64,000 bases of DNA, from NCBI GenBank assembly GCA_003220495.1, contig QHSP01000038.1:62001-126000 (forward strand), written 5' to 3'. Positions within the stretch are counted from its first letter, which is position 1; every line of letters starts with the position of its first letter. The notes under the pieces were generated by a model. It was not told where the DNA came from, did no database searches, and saw only the letters and a list, made by a program, of their open reading frames with translations. The position numbers and the translations under genes were made by a program. Below are positions 9,136-18,028 of this stretch, piece after piece. The DNA is from Candidatus Rokuibacteriota bacterium (lineage in GTDB: Bacteria > Methylomirabilota > Methylomirabilia > Rokubacteriales > CSP1-6).

Positions 9136-9712
9136 ATGAAGATGCTGATCGCGGTGCTCAGCGTGGCCGCGGTGCTCGCGGTGCAGTCGTGCAAGTCGAC
9201 GAGCACGCCGAGCGCCGAGGAGGCTCCGGCTCTGAGCGGGCTGGTGGGCGAGGCCACCATGGTGACGATCCGCGGATGGATCGACGCCGTCGACAAGACC
9301 AACCGCACCGTGACCTTGAAGGGCCCCCGAGGCGGCACGGTGACGCTCGACGTGAAGGACCCGAATAAGCTCGATGCGGTCGCCGTCGGCGATCCGGTCG
9401 TCGCCGCCTTCATCGAGGCGCTGGCGCTCCAGGTCAAGAAGGTGCCCGGCGCGACACCCGGCGTGACCGTGACGGAGGTCAGGACCCGGGGAGACGCCAT
9501 CGGGCGCGGTCGGCCGCGAGGTCGTCGTCACCGCGACGATCACCGCGGTCGACCGAAGGGCGCAGACCGTGACCATCAAAGGCCCTCGTGGGAACACGGA
9601 GACCATCAAGGTGAGAGACGCGACGAACATCAAGGGAGTCGAGGCGGGCGACGTGGCAGAGCTGACCTACACCCAGGCGCTGGCGGTCACGCTCGACCGG
9701 GCCGGCCAATGA
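9136..9712 (+). pseudogene. two-repeat lipoprotein interrupted by a frameshift
   Basis: Starts at the ATG at 9136 after a GGGAGGATG-type site and begins with a lipoprotein signal (MKMLIAVLSVAAVLAVQSCKS). The first ~115 residues carry one beta-rich unit (VTIRGWIDAVDKTNRTVTLK, GPRGGTVTLDV, VAVGDPVVAAF). A second, clearly homologous unit (ITAVDRRAQTVTIKGPRGNT, ETIKVRDATNIKGVEAGDV, ELTYTQALAVTL) follows in the next (+1) frame and ends at the TGA at 9710-9712. That TGA overlaps the ATG of the following binding-protein gene as ATGA. The shift falls within ~9481-9512. The intact overlap argues that this was one gene; a one-base indel, natural or from assembly, splits it. Function unknown. Confidence 0.75.
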
Positions 9713-10575
9713 GCGCGTCGGGTCGGATCCTGGCGGCCGCGGTGCTCGCGCTCTTGCTCCCGGGTTGGGCGCTCGCGCAGGACCTTCAGGGGACCTTGAA
9801 GAAGATCAAGGACAGCGGAACCATCGCGATCGGATACCGCGAGCAGTCGGTGCCCTTCTCGTTCCGCGGCAACGATGGCAAGCCCGCCGGCTATTCGATC
9901 GACCTCTGCCAGCGGATCGTGACGGGCGTTCAGCAGCAGCTCAAGCTGCCGAAGCTCGACGTGAAGTGGGTGGCGGTGACGCCCGAGACGCGGATCGCCT
10001 CGGTGGTCACCGGCACGATCGACCTCGAGTGTGGCTCGACGACGAACTCGCTCTCGCGTCAGGAGCAGGTCGACTTCAGCCACATGACCTTCGTCGACGG
10101 CGGCAGCCTGCTCGTCAGGGCGACGGACAAGATGGCCGCGTTCCAGGACCTCAGTGGCAAGAAGATCGCCGTCATTCCGGGGACGACGACCGACACGGCG
10201 GTGCGCGCCGCGCTCCAGAAGGCCTTCGTGACGGCGCAGATCGTTCCGGTGAAGGATCATCGGGAAGGGCTCACCGCGCTCGAAGGTGGCAATGTCGACG
10301 CCTACGCCTCGGACCGCGTCATCCTCATCGGGCTCGCGGTGACGGCCAAGGATCCGGCGCAATTCGCCATCTCGGAGCAGTACCTGTCCTATGAGCCCTA
10401 CGGCCTCATGCTGCGGCGTGGCGACGCGCCCTTCAGGCTGGCCGTGAATCGAGTGCTCTCCAGCCTCTACCGTTCGCGCGAGATCATGCAGATCTACGCC
10501 CGCTGGTTCGGCAAGCTCGGCGAGCCCGGCAATCTCCTGATCGCGATGTACGCGCTGCACGCGCTGCCCGAATAG
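9709..10575 (+). CDS. amino-acid ABC transporter substrate-binding protein (GltI-like, SBP_bac_3)
   Basis: A 288-residue periplasmic binding protein for a polar amino acid, probably glutamate/aspartate type. Signal peptide MSASGRILAAAVLALLLPGWALAQ is followed by the family-3 SBP fold: GTIAIGYREQSVPFSFRGN, KPAGYSIDLCQRI, DLECGSTTNSLSRQEQVDFSHM (the GltI signature around Cys), GKKIAVIPGTTTD and VDAYASDRVIL. Its start overlaps the stop of the upstream lipoprotein (ATGA), so the two were translationally coupled. No permease or ATPase is next to it, so it is an orphan SBP that must use a transporter encoded elsewhere, or a sensor. Confidence 0.9.
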   Translation: MSASGRILAAAVLALLLPGWALAQDLQGTLKKIKDSGTIAIGYREQSVPFSFRGNDGKPAGYSIDLCQRIVTGVQQQLKLPKLDVKWVAVTPETRIASVVTGTIDLECGSTTNSLSRQEQVDFSHMTFVDGGSLLVRATDKMAAFQDLSGKKIAVIPGTTTDTAVRAALQKAFVTAQIVPVKDHREGLTALEGGNVDAYASDRVILIGLAVTAKDPAQFAISEQYLSYEPYGLMLRRGDAPFRLAVNRVLSSLYRSREIMQIYARWFGKLGEPGNLLIAMYALHALPE

Positions 10576-10647
10576 GTTCGCGCACGCTCCGCGCAGAGCC
10601 TGCCTCGCGGATCGGCGGTGGGGCCGCGCTGATATGCTAAGCGCGCC

Positions 10648-13600
10648 ATGAGCGAGAGCTCCCCGAGGCGTGCTCGGCTCTGGCGCTATCTCGGCTACAC
10701 CGCGGGCGCCCTGCTGGTCTTCGTGCTCTTCCTCGTCGTCGGGTCGTGGCTCGCCGTCCGCGTCTGGGGGCCGGAGTTTTCGCGCGAGCGCCTCGAGACC
10801 GCGCTCACCTCCGCGCTCGACCGCCCGACGCGCGTCGAGCACGTTTCCGTCCAGCCCTGGCTCGGACGCGTGGTCATCGGGAACGTCACCGCTGGCGCGC
10901 AGCCGGGCGAGCCGGGTCCACACTACCTCAAGCTGGCACGGCTCGAGGTCAATCTGGGCGTGAGCAGCCTGTGGCGGCGCCGGCTGGTCTTGCGCTCGAT
11001 CCGGCTCGACGACCTCGACCTCGCGATCCGGGCCGGGGGAGGGCCCGCGCTGCGCGAGATCCCGATGCTCCCGGAGGTCGTCCGGGCCGGGCCCGTGGAA
11101 GTCGAGCTCGGGACGGTGGAGCTCCGCCGGGCACGGCTCGTCTACGACGACCCGGCCAACGGCATGCGGATCCGGATGCATGGCATGACAGCGAGCCTGC
11201 GGCCGGGTCGCGATGCGATGAGCGCGACCGTCACCTTGCCGGAGCTCGGGCTCGACGCCGAAAAGCTCCACGAGCGCGTCGAGCGGCTCGAAGCCGAGGT
11301 GCGCATCGGGCCCACGCGGCTCGACGTCCGCCGTCTGGCGGGTACGTGGGAGAAGAGCCGTGTCACCGTCGCCGGCCGCGTCGACGGGCCGTTCGATCAG
11401 ACCCGCGTCGATTTGACGGCGCGCGGCGACGTCGAGGTGGCTGGCGTCGGCCGGCGGGCGGGTGCGACCGTCCTGCTGGCCGGTGTGCTGCGCGTCGACG
11501 CGCGGCTCGAAGGGCCGGCCACGGCGCCGCGAGTGACGGGCGACGTCGCGTTCGACGAGCTCACGGCCGGTCCCGTGAAGGCGCGCGCCGGCAGGGCCCA
11601 CGTCGCTCTCGTCGACCGCGTGCTCTCCGTCACGAAGCTCGACGCGCGGGCGTTCGACGGCGCCGTGAACGGCTCGCTCGTCCTCGATCTCCAGCACATG
11701 GACCGTGCGCACGCGGTGCTCGGCGCGCGCGGCGTCTCGGTCGCCGCGCTCGAGTCGCTCGCGGGAGCGAAGAGCGGCGTCAGCGGTCGTCTCGACGCTG
11801 ACGTCGACACGCGCGGCGATTTGCGCGACCCCGGGCGCATGCAAGGTCGCGTCCGTGTCCTGGCGCGCGAGCTCCGACTGCCCGGGCAGCTCGCGTCGCT
11901 CGGATCCGGCACCGTCGACGCCGAGGCGCAGGGCCAGCAGGGCACGTTCGCGCTCTCTTACGGCGTCGCGAGCTGGCCGGGCCTCAGGGTGGAGGCGCAG
12001 GGCCAGGCGACCGCCGAGGGGCCGAAGACTCTTCGGCTGACCGCGACCGGCGAGCTCGCCAAGCTGGGCTCACTGATCGGGCGGAGCTCGGCGTCGGGCG
12101 ACGGCGTGCTGGTCGCGGATCTCACGGGGCGCTGGCGCGATCCCGTGCTCACCGGCAAGCTCGAGCTGCGCTCGCCCGCCGTCGCCGACCTGCGCGCAGA
12201 CCAGATCGTGCTGCCCTTCGAGCTCACGCAGCGCTCGCTGCGCCTCACGGCGGCCAGCGCGCGCCTCGGTCGCGCGCGAATCGTCGCCTCGGGCAGCCTC
12301 GCGTGGCCGCAGGGCGCTTCGCCCGCGATCCCATCGACCGATGCCGTCCGGATGGATCTGCAGGCGCAGACGGAGGAGGCGCGCCTGGAGGATGCGTGGC
12401 CCTGGCTTCCGCCGGTGGCTCGTGGCAGCGGACCGGTGCGGGCGAACGTTTTGGTGAAGGGCACGCTCGGCGCATGGCGGATGACGGGGCAGGTCGAATC
12501 GAGCAGCCTGACCTGGCCGACGATCCCGGCGGCGCGCGATCTGAACGCGACGTTCGAGGCGACACCCGATCGCCTCGAGGTCGCCGCGTTCAAGGCCGTG
12601 GTGCTGGATGCGCCGCTGACCGTGCGCGGCCGGTGGCGGTGGGTTGGCGCCGGCGAGGTCGAGGCGAGCACCGGCCTGGTCGATCTCGCGCGGCTGCCGG
12701 GAATGTCGGCTCGGCTGCGCGTCGAAGGCCGCGCGCGTGCAAACGTCACCGCGAGCCTGCGCGATGGCCGTGTCAACGGCTCGGTCAAGGCGATCGGTGA
12801 GCGCCTGGCGGTCGCCGGCTGGGTGCTTGGACCGGGCACCGTCGACGTCTCCCTGGACCACAACGTGCTCCAGGGCGACGTCGCCCTGCCCGAGGCCCGG
12901 ATCGTGGCCAGCGCCCAGGGCCGGCTGGACGGCGTGATCGCGACGCGTTTCACGGCGACCGACTTCGAGCTCGGGCCGATTCTCCGCCAGCTCCGCCCGG
13001 ATCTCTTCGGCGATGCCGCCGGGCGGCTCTCGGCCGTGGCCACGCTCGACGTGCCGGTGCGAGACCCGCGCGCGGCGCGTGGGCTCGTGCGTCTCGAGCC
13101 CGTCCGCTTCGAGATGGCGGGGGAGAGCTTGGACGCGCAAGGGCCCATCATCGTCCGCCGCGAGCCCGGCCGGCTCACCATCGACCGCCTCGACGTCGCC
13201 GGCCGCCTTGGGACCGCCACGGCCACGGGCTGGCTCGACGATTCCGGCGCGCTCGAGGGAGGGCTCCGCGGTCACGTGCCGCTCGCGCTGCTGGCCGTCC
13301 TGCGCAAGGAGGTTCGCGACGCATCCGGAAAGCTCGAGCTCGACGTGCGCATCGCCGGGACGATGGCGAAGCCGACTGTTCTTGGCCGCGGCACGATCAG
13401 CGGGGGGCTGATCGCCGTTCGTGATCTGCCGTTCGTGGTCCGTGACATGGAAGGTCGGCTGGTGCTCTCGCCGGCGCGGCTCCGCATCGAGGAGCTGAAG
13501 GCCGCGATCGGCACGGGCAGCGTGCGCGCGACCGGTGAAGTCGCGCTCGACGGCGGAGCCGTCGGCGCCTATCAGGTCGCGCTCAGCGCGCAGCGGGTCG

Positions 13601-14490
13601 GCCTCACCCCGGTCGAGGGCCTCGAGACCGTCTGGAACTCCGAGCTCGCGCTGGTGGGCCGCGGCGCGCGCGGGCTCGTGCGAGGCGAAGCGCACCTGGT
13701 GCGCGGCACCTACACGCGCGATCTCTCGATCCTGCCGCTCCTGCTCAAGACCGGCGGGCGGGCGGAGCCGGCCGAATGGGGCCGCGAGCTCGCGCTGCAG
13801 GTCCAGGTCCACCTGGACGACAACCTGGTCGTTCGCTCGCCGCAGGCGCAGGTCCGAGGCGGCGGCACGCTCGCGCTGCGCGGCACAGTGGCGCAGCCGA
13901 CGATCCTGGGCACGGTCGAGACGCAGGAAGGACGCGTCACGTTCCGCCGCAACCGATTCGTCCTCGAAAACGCCGTCGTGCGGTTCGACGACCCGGGGCG
14001 GATCAACCCGTACCTCGATCTGCGAGCCACCACCCGGATCCGGACATACGACGTGACCATGTGGCTCTCGGGCCGCGCCGACGACCTGACGATCCGGCTC
14101 GCGTCCGAGCCGCCAATGTCGCAGGAAGATCTGCTCGCTCTGGTCACGGTCGGCGCGACGAAGTCCGAGCTCGGCAGCTCGGGAGGCGGCACGGTCTTCG
14201 CCACCGAGGCGGCCCAGCTCATCTCCAAGGAGCTGCTCGGCGGCGAGCTCAACGCGCCGACCGTCGACATCCTCGAGTTCGGGAAGAACGAAGCAGGCCA
14301 GAGCGAGTTCCGCGTCGGTAAGCGCCTCAACGACCGCACGCTGGTGACGTATTCGGGAAGCTTCGCCGAGGGCGGCAAGCAGAAGCTCCGTGTCGAGTAT
14401 CAGCTGTTCGGGCCCGTGCTCGTCGCGGGCGAGCAGGCGTTCAGCGGCGGCGTCGGAGGCGATGTGATCTTGCGCTTCAGATTTCGATGA
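10648..14490 (+). CDS. tamB: TamB-family translocation and assembly module protein
   Basis: A 1280-residue AsmA/TamB-type protein spanning the periplasm, anchored by an N-terminal inner-membrane helix (residues ~15-38, LGYTAGALLVFVLFLVVGSW). A very long repetitive beta-rich body (hydrophobic-groove beta-taco) follows. The C-terminal DUF490 domain (~950-1280) contains VRGTYTRDLSILPLL, FVLENAVVRFDDPGRINPYLDLRA and PPMSQEDLLALVTVGAT, and ends in a beta-signal-like LRFRFR. TamB works with an Omp85 partner in outer-membrane protein insertion and/or phospholipid transport. The stop overlaps the start of the Omp85 gene (ATGA at 14487-14490), supporting a coupled pair. Confidence 0.92.
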   Translation: MSESSPRRARLWRYLGYTAGALLVFVLFLVVGSWLAVRVWGPEFSRERLETALTSALDRPTRVEHVSVQPWLGRVVIGNVTAGAQPGEPGPHYLKLARLEVNLGVSSLWRRRLVLRSIRLDDLDLAIRAGGGPALREIPMLPEVVRAGPVEVELGTVELRRARLVYDDPANGMRIRMHGMTASLRPGRDAMSATVTLPELGLDAEKLHERVERLEAEVRIGPTRLDVRRLAGTWEKSRVTVAGRVDGPFDQTRVDLTARGDVEVAGVGRRAGATVLLAGVLRVDARLEGPATAPRVTGDVAFDELTAGPVKARAGRAHVALVDRVLSVTKLDARAFDGAVNGSLVLDLQHMDRAHAVLGARGVSVAALESLAGAKSGVSGRLDADVDTRGDLRDPGRMQGRVRVLARELRLPGQLASLGSGTVDAEAQGQQGTFALSYGVASWPGLRVEAQGQATAEGPKTLRLTATGELAKLGSLIGRSSASGDGVLVADLTGRWRDPVLTGKLELRSPAVADLRADQIVLPFELTQRSLRLTAASARLGRARIVASGSLAWPQGASPAIPSTDAVRMDLQAQTEEARLEDAWPWLPPVARGSGPVRANVLVKGTLGAWRMTGQVESSSLTWPTIPAARDLNATFEATPDRLEVAAFKAVVLDAPLTVRGRWRWVGAGEVEASTGLVDLARLPGMSARLRVEGRARANVTASLRDGRVNGSVKAIGERLAVAGWVLGPGTVDVSLDHNVLQGDVALPEARIVASAQGRLDGVIATRFTATDFELGPILRQLRPDLFGDAAGRLSAVATLDVPVRDPRAARGLVRLEPVRFEMAGESLDAQGPIIVRREPGRLTIDRLDVAGRLGTATATGWLDDSGALEGGLRGHVPLALLAVLRKEVRDASGKLELDVRIAGTMAKPTVLGRGTISGGLIAVRDLPFVVRDMEGRLVLSPARLRIEELKAAIGTGSVRATGEVALDGGAVGAYQVALSAQRVGLTPVEGLETVWNSELALVGRGARGLVRGEAHLVRGTYTRDLSILPLLLKTGGRAEPAEWGRELALQVQVHLDDNLVVRSPQAQVRGGGTLALRGTVAQPTILGTVETQEGRVTFRRNRFVLENAVVRFDDPGRINPYLDLRATTRIRTYDVTMWLSGRADDLTIRLASEPPMSQEDLLALVTVGATKSELGSSGGGTVFATEAAQLISKELLGGELNAPTVDILEFGKNEAGQSEFRVGKRLNDRTLVTYSGSFAEGGKQKLRVEYQLFGPVLVAGEQAFSGGVGGDVILRFRFR

Positions 14491-17261
14491 CCCGCCGTCT
14501 CGTGGGGGCCCTCACGGTGGCCGTCACAGTATTGTTGTCCTCGATCGCCGGGGCCAGTCAGGCGCCGCCGGCTCCCACGGTGACGGCCGTCGAGGTCGTC
14601 TCGCGCCATCGACTCACCGGGCCTGCGCCCGAACAGTTCCTCACGAGCCTGGCCGGCCAGCCGTTCTCTCGCGCGCGGGTGCGCGAGAGCCTCGATCGGC
14701 TGTGGGCCCTCGGCATCTTCGACAGCGTCGAGGTCGAGTCGGTCGACGAGCCCGGAGGGGTCCGGCTCCGCTTTCGCGTCTCGCGGCGCCCGTTCCTCGA
14801 GAGCCTGGACTGGACCGGCAAGCTCGGTCTCGACGCCGCCGACCTCGCCGCCACCGCGGCACTCGCGCTCGGAGGGCCGGCCGATCCCGAGCGCCTCGAG
14901 CGCGCGCGAAACGACGTCCTCACCCGGCTGCGTCGCGAGGGCTATCTCGCGGCCACCGCGCGGCTCGACGTGCGCGAGAATCCCGCCACCAATGGGCGAG
15001 CGGTGACGATCGCCGTCGAGGCCGGGAAGGAAGCGCGGGTCGGCCGTGTCGAGATCACAGGGCTCACGCGCGCCGAGGAGCAGCCCCTTCGCAAGGCGCT
15101 CGACCTCGATGAGGGTGACAAGTTCAAGGACCGCCGCTTTCGCGACGGCGTGCGCGCGCTCGAGGGCGCCCTGCACGCCCAGGGCTTCTTCGAGTCGCGC
15201 GTGACGACGCTCGAGCCTGCCTTCGACCCCGCGACGAACACGGTCGACCTCAGCCTGCAGATCGCCGAGGGCCCGCTGACCCGTGTGCAGTTCGTGGGGC
15301 GGGAGGCGCTCGCCGAGGCCGTACTTCGCGAGCGGCTGGTCTTTGCCGACGACCGGATCGTCGACGAGGTCGAGGTGCGGGCGAGCGCCGATCAGATCGA
15401 GCGGAGCTATCACGAGGCGGGTTACCACTTCGTGAAGGTGGCCGGAACGCTCGGCGGCGACGCCAGCGAGCGCGGCGTGAAGTTCGAGATCGCCGAGGGC
15501 CCGCGCGTCGTCGTCGAGCGCATCACCTTCGAAGGGCTCGCGACGCTCTCCGCCAAGCAGCTGGCCGAGCAGATGCAAACGCGGCCCGCCGGGCTGATCC
15601 CGATCGGCATCTTCCGCGGTCTCTTCGTCGAGGAGCGCCTCGAGCAGGACGTGCGTCTGCTTCGCCAGTATTACCGCACGCAGGGGTTCCCGTCGGCGGA
15701 GGTCGGCCCCCCGGGCGTGACCTTCAGCGACGACCGCACCCACGCGCGGATCGTCATCCCGGTCGTCGAGGGCGCGCGGCGAATGGTCTCCGCGGTCACC
15801 GTCACCGGCAACCGCATCCTCGACGCCGAGACGATTCACAAGACGATCGGATTCCGTGCGGGCGATCCCTGGGACGCGACCCGTGCCGAGGAGTCGCGGC
15901 ACAAGGTGGAGCAGCTCTATCAACGGCGCGGATACCGAGGTACGACGGTGGGCCTGAGCACGGCCGACAAGGACGGGGCGGTCTCGGCGAGCTATGCCGT
16001 GCAGGAAGGCGAGCTCACGCGGATCGGCCAGATCATGGTCTCGGGCCTGACGGCCACCAAGCCGTACGTCGTGGAGCGCGAGCTTCAATTCGCGCCGGGC
16101 GATCCGCTCACGGCCGTCTCGCTCTCCGAAGCCCGCCGCCGCCTCGATGCCACGCGCCTCTTCGACCGCGTGGACGTCGAGCCGCTCGGTGACCCGACCG
16201 CGCCCATCCGGGACGTCCAGGTGATCGTGCGCGAGGCGAAGCCCTGGCGCTTCGAGCTCGGCGCCGGCTACGCCACCGAGGAAGGCTTTCGCGGCTTCGT
16301 CACGCTCGGCTATGACAATCTGTTCGGCACCGGCCGAAGCGCCTCGATTCGACAGCGCATCAGCGAGAGGGGAGATCGCTCCGAGCTCGACTATCGCGAG
16401 CCCTGGGTCTTCGGCTCGAACTGGCAAGGCGAGGCCATCGTGTTCCGGGAGCGGAAGCAGGAGCTCGGCTACCTCAGCGACAGGCTCGGCTCGACGCTCA
16501 CCATCGAGCGCGATCTTTTAACCAGTCTCTTCCGACCCCTGGAGCCGACCGATCATCCCAAGAGCCTGCGCGGCGGGTTCCGGTACCGGATCGAGGAGTT
16601 CCGGCGCGACGACATCGATCCCGACCTCATCGCAGATGGCAGCATCCGGGAGCGAGACGATCTCGTCACGAGTGTGCAATCGTTTCTTTCGCTCGAGCTC
16701 CGCGACCTGCCGGCCGATCCCCGGCAGGGGAGCTATCACTTCACCGCGGTCGAGATCGGCAGCGCGGCGCTCGGCGGCAACGTCAACTTCGTCAAGTTCC
16801 GGCTCGAGGATTCCTGGGTTTTTCCCTGGCCGCCCCGGACCGTGCTGGCGGTCTCGACCCGCCTCGGCGTCGCCGGGCCCTATGGGGACACCGCGGACCT
16901 CGTGATCGAGGACCGCTTCAAGGCCGGCGGCAGCACGACCGTGCGCGGGTACAAAGAGGATCACGTCGGCCCGCTGGACGTGGACGGCAACCCGCAAGGA
17001 GGCGATCTGCGGATCCTGATGAACCTCGAGTGGCGCTTCCCGCTCTATCGCTGGCTCGGCGGTGTGGTCTTCTTCGACGTGGGTATGGTCACCCCGAGCG
17101 TGCCCGACTTCGCGTGGTCCGCCTTCTACCCGGGCGTCGGCAGCGGGCTGCGGATCACCACGCCGATCGGGCCCATCCGGCTCGACGTCGGCTATGGGCT
17201 CCGCCAGGTCCGCAACGACGACCGGTTTCAGGTCTACCTCACGGTTGGCCAAGCCTTCTGA
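14487..17261 (+). CDS. Omp85 (BamA/TamA-type) outer-membrane assembly protein with seven POTRA-like repeats
   Basis: A 924-residue outer-membrane beta-barrel assembly factor. Signal peptide to about AGASQA. I count seven POTRA-like repeats, each opening with a VxxVxxxG-type strand: VTAVEVV (~32), PFLESLDWTGKL (~105), RVGRVEITGL (~183), LTRVQFVGRE (~262), VVVERITFEGL (~340), MVSAVTVTGN (~430) and RIGQIMVSGL (~510). The barrel begins at ~595 (WRFELGAGYATEEGFRGFVTLG) with GGSTTVRGYKED (the conserved VRGY/F element) and a terminal FQVYLTVGQAF ending in Phe. E. coli BamA has five POTRAs and TamA three, so the arm is long. Translationally coupled to tamB, so functionally probably the TamA partner. 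Confidence 0.9.
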   Translation: MTRRLVGALTVAVTVLLSSIAGASQAPPAPTVTAVEVVSRHRLTGPAPEQFLTSLAGQPFSRARVRESLDRLWALGIFDSVEVESVDEPGGVRLRFRVSRRPFLESLDWTGKLGLDAADLAATAALALGGPADPERLERARNDVLTRLRREGYLAATARLDVRENPATNGRAVTIAVEAGKEARVGRVEITGLTRAEEQPLRKALDLDEGDKFKDRRFRDGVRALEGALHAQGFFESRVTTLEPAFDPATNTVDLSLQIAEGPLTRVQFVGREALAEAVLRERLVFADDRIVDEVEVRASADQIERSYHEAGYHFVKVAGTLGGDASERGVKFEIAEGPRVVVERITFEGLATLSAKQLAEQMQTRPAGLIPIGIFRGLFVEERLEQDVRLLRQYYRTQGFPSAEVGPPGVTFSDDRTHARIVIPVVEGARRMVSAVTVTGNRILDAETIHKTIGFRAGDPWDATRAEESRHKVEQLYQRRGYRGTTVGLSTADKDGAVSASYAVQEGELTRIGQIMVSGLTATKPYVVERELQFAPGDPLTAVSLSEARRRLDATRLFDRVDVEPLGDPTAPIRDVQVIVREAKPWRFELGAGYATEEGFRGFVTLGYDNLFGTGRSASIRQRISERGDRSELDYREPWVFGSNWQGEAIVFRERKQELGYLSDRLGSTLTIERDLLTSLFRPLEPTDHPKSLRGGFRYRIEEFRRDDIDPDLIADGSIRERDDLVTSVQSFLSLELRDLPADPRQGSYHFTAVEIGSAALGGNVNFVKFRLEDSWVFPWPPRTVLAVSTRLGVAGPYGDTADLVIEDRFKAGGSTTVRGYKEDHVGPLDVDGNPQGGDLRILMNLEWRFPLYRWLGGVVFFDVGMVTPSVPDFAWSAFYPGVGSGLRITTPIGPIRLDVGYGLRQVRNDDRFQVYLTVGQAF

Positions 17262-17925
17262 TGCGCGTCGGCGGCCGGCGCCGAGTGAGCTCCGCCGACC
17301 GGGTCTCGCGGCGGTCGCGATGCTCGCCGCGCTGCTATACGTCTCGCTCGCGCCGGCCGAGCTGGTCGACACGTTGCTCGCTCAAGTCGGCGCGCGAACC
17401 ATCTCGGCGAGCGATGTCGCGCTGGCGCGGGCGCTCGGCGTGTTCGGCTTCGCACCGTCGGCCTCGCCGATCGAGCGATCCGACGTCGATCGATATGTCG
17501 ATGTCCTCCTGATGCTCGACGAGGCCGGGCGGATCGGCATCGAGGTCGAGCCGGCCGCGGTCGAGGCGGCGTGGGTCGCCGTCGGCATCCGGGCCGGCGG
17601 CGAGGCGGCGCTCGAGCGCTGGCTCGACAAGAACGCGATCGATCGCAACTGGGCCCGCCGCCTGGTCGGGGAAGACATCGTGAAGTCGAAGTTCCTCGAT
17701 GCGCGATTCATCGCCTTCGTGTTCCCCGACGACGAGGCGGTCACTCGCGAGCTCGGCCCGGGCCAGCACGACGAGCCCGCGCGCGAACAGGCGCGCGAGC
17801 GCCTGGTACGGCAGGCCGCGTCCGAGACACAGGCGACTTGGCTCGCCGACGCTCGTCGGCGCGCTTCCATCAGGATCTTGCTCCCGGCTGGGTCGTCGGT
17901 CGCGCCACCTTTCACTTTGCCGTGA
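17245..17925 (+). CDS. SurA-like (parvulin N-domain) periplasmic protein
   Basis: About 226 residues. The TTG at 17245, overlapping the end of the Omp85 gene by 17 bp, is the only start codon that gives a full signal peptide: basic ARRR...ELRR region, then LAAVAMLAALLYVSLAPA. The alternative ATG at 17320 would lack the basic part. The mature part (VDTLLAQVGARTISASDVALARALGVFGF ... VDRYVDVLLMLDEAGRIGIEV) matches the helical N-terminal chaperone region of SurA/PpiC proteins (the 'AxVGxxxISxSDLxxA' pattern). No parvulin isomerase domain follows. Its position behind tamB and the Omp85 gene suggests a periplasmic chaperone for outer-membrane clients. Confidence 0.7.
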   Translation: MAKPSDARRRPAPSELRRPGLAAVAMLAALLYVSLAPAELVDTLLAQVGARTISASDVALARALGVFGFAPSASPIERSDVDRYVDVLLMLDEAGRIGIEVEPAAVEAAWVAVGIRAGGEAALERWLDKNAIDRNWARRLVGEDIVKSKFLDARFIAFVFPDDEAVTRELGPGQHDEPAREQARERLVRQAASETQATWLADARRRASIRILLPAGSSVAPPFTLP

Positions 17926-18003
17926 GCGACCTATCGGGCGGGCTGGGACCTGGGTCAGGGAGGGGTGCCTGCGACCACGCGGCACGCGTGCTTGGGACGT
18001 GTC

Positions 18004-18028
18004 GGGGTTTAGCGGGGGTGGGGTGGGG
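18004..18028 (+). other. G-quadruplex-forming G-run cluster
   Basis: Four runs of at least four G (GGGG, GGGGG, GGGG, GGGG) with loops of 6, 1 and 1 nt, followed by another GG. It overlaps the last codons and stop of the convergent hydrolase gene and sits 79 bp past the SurA-like stop, on the strand that would be the 3' end of the tamB-operon transcript. It meets the standard sequence rule for a four-tetrad quadruplex. A role in transcript ending is inference. Confidence 0.45.

Noticed and set aside
9667-11844. 725-codon minus-strand open frame across the binding protein and tamB
   Set aside because: Antisense to genes with clear domain signatures, and its product has no recognisable domain and a biased charged composition.
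14400-16427. 675-codon minus-strand open frame opposite the Omp85 gene
   Set aside because: The plus-strand POTRA/barrel protein explains the region; the antisense product is compositionally aberrant.
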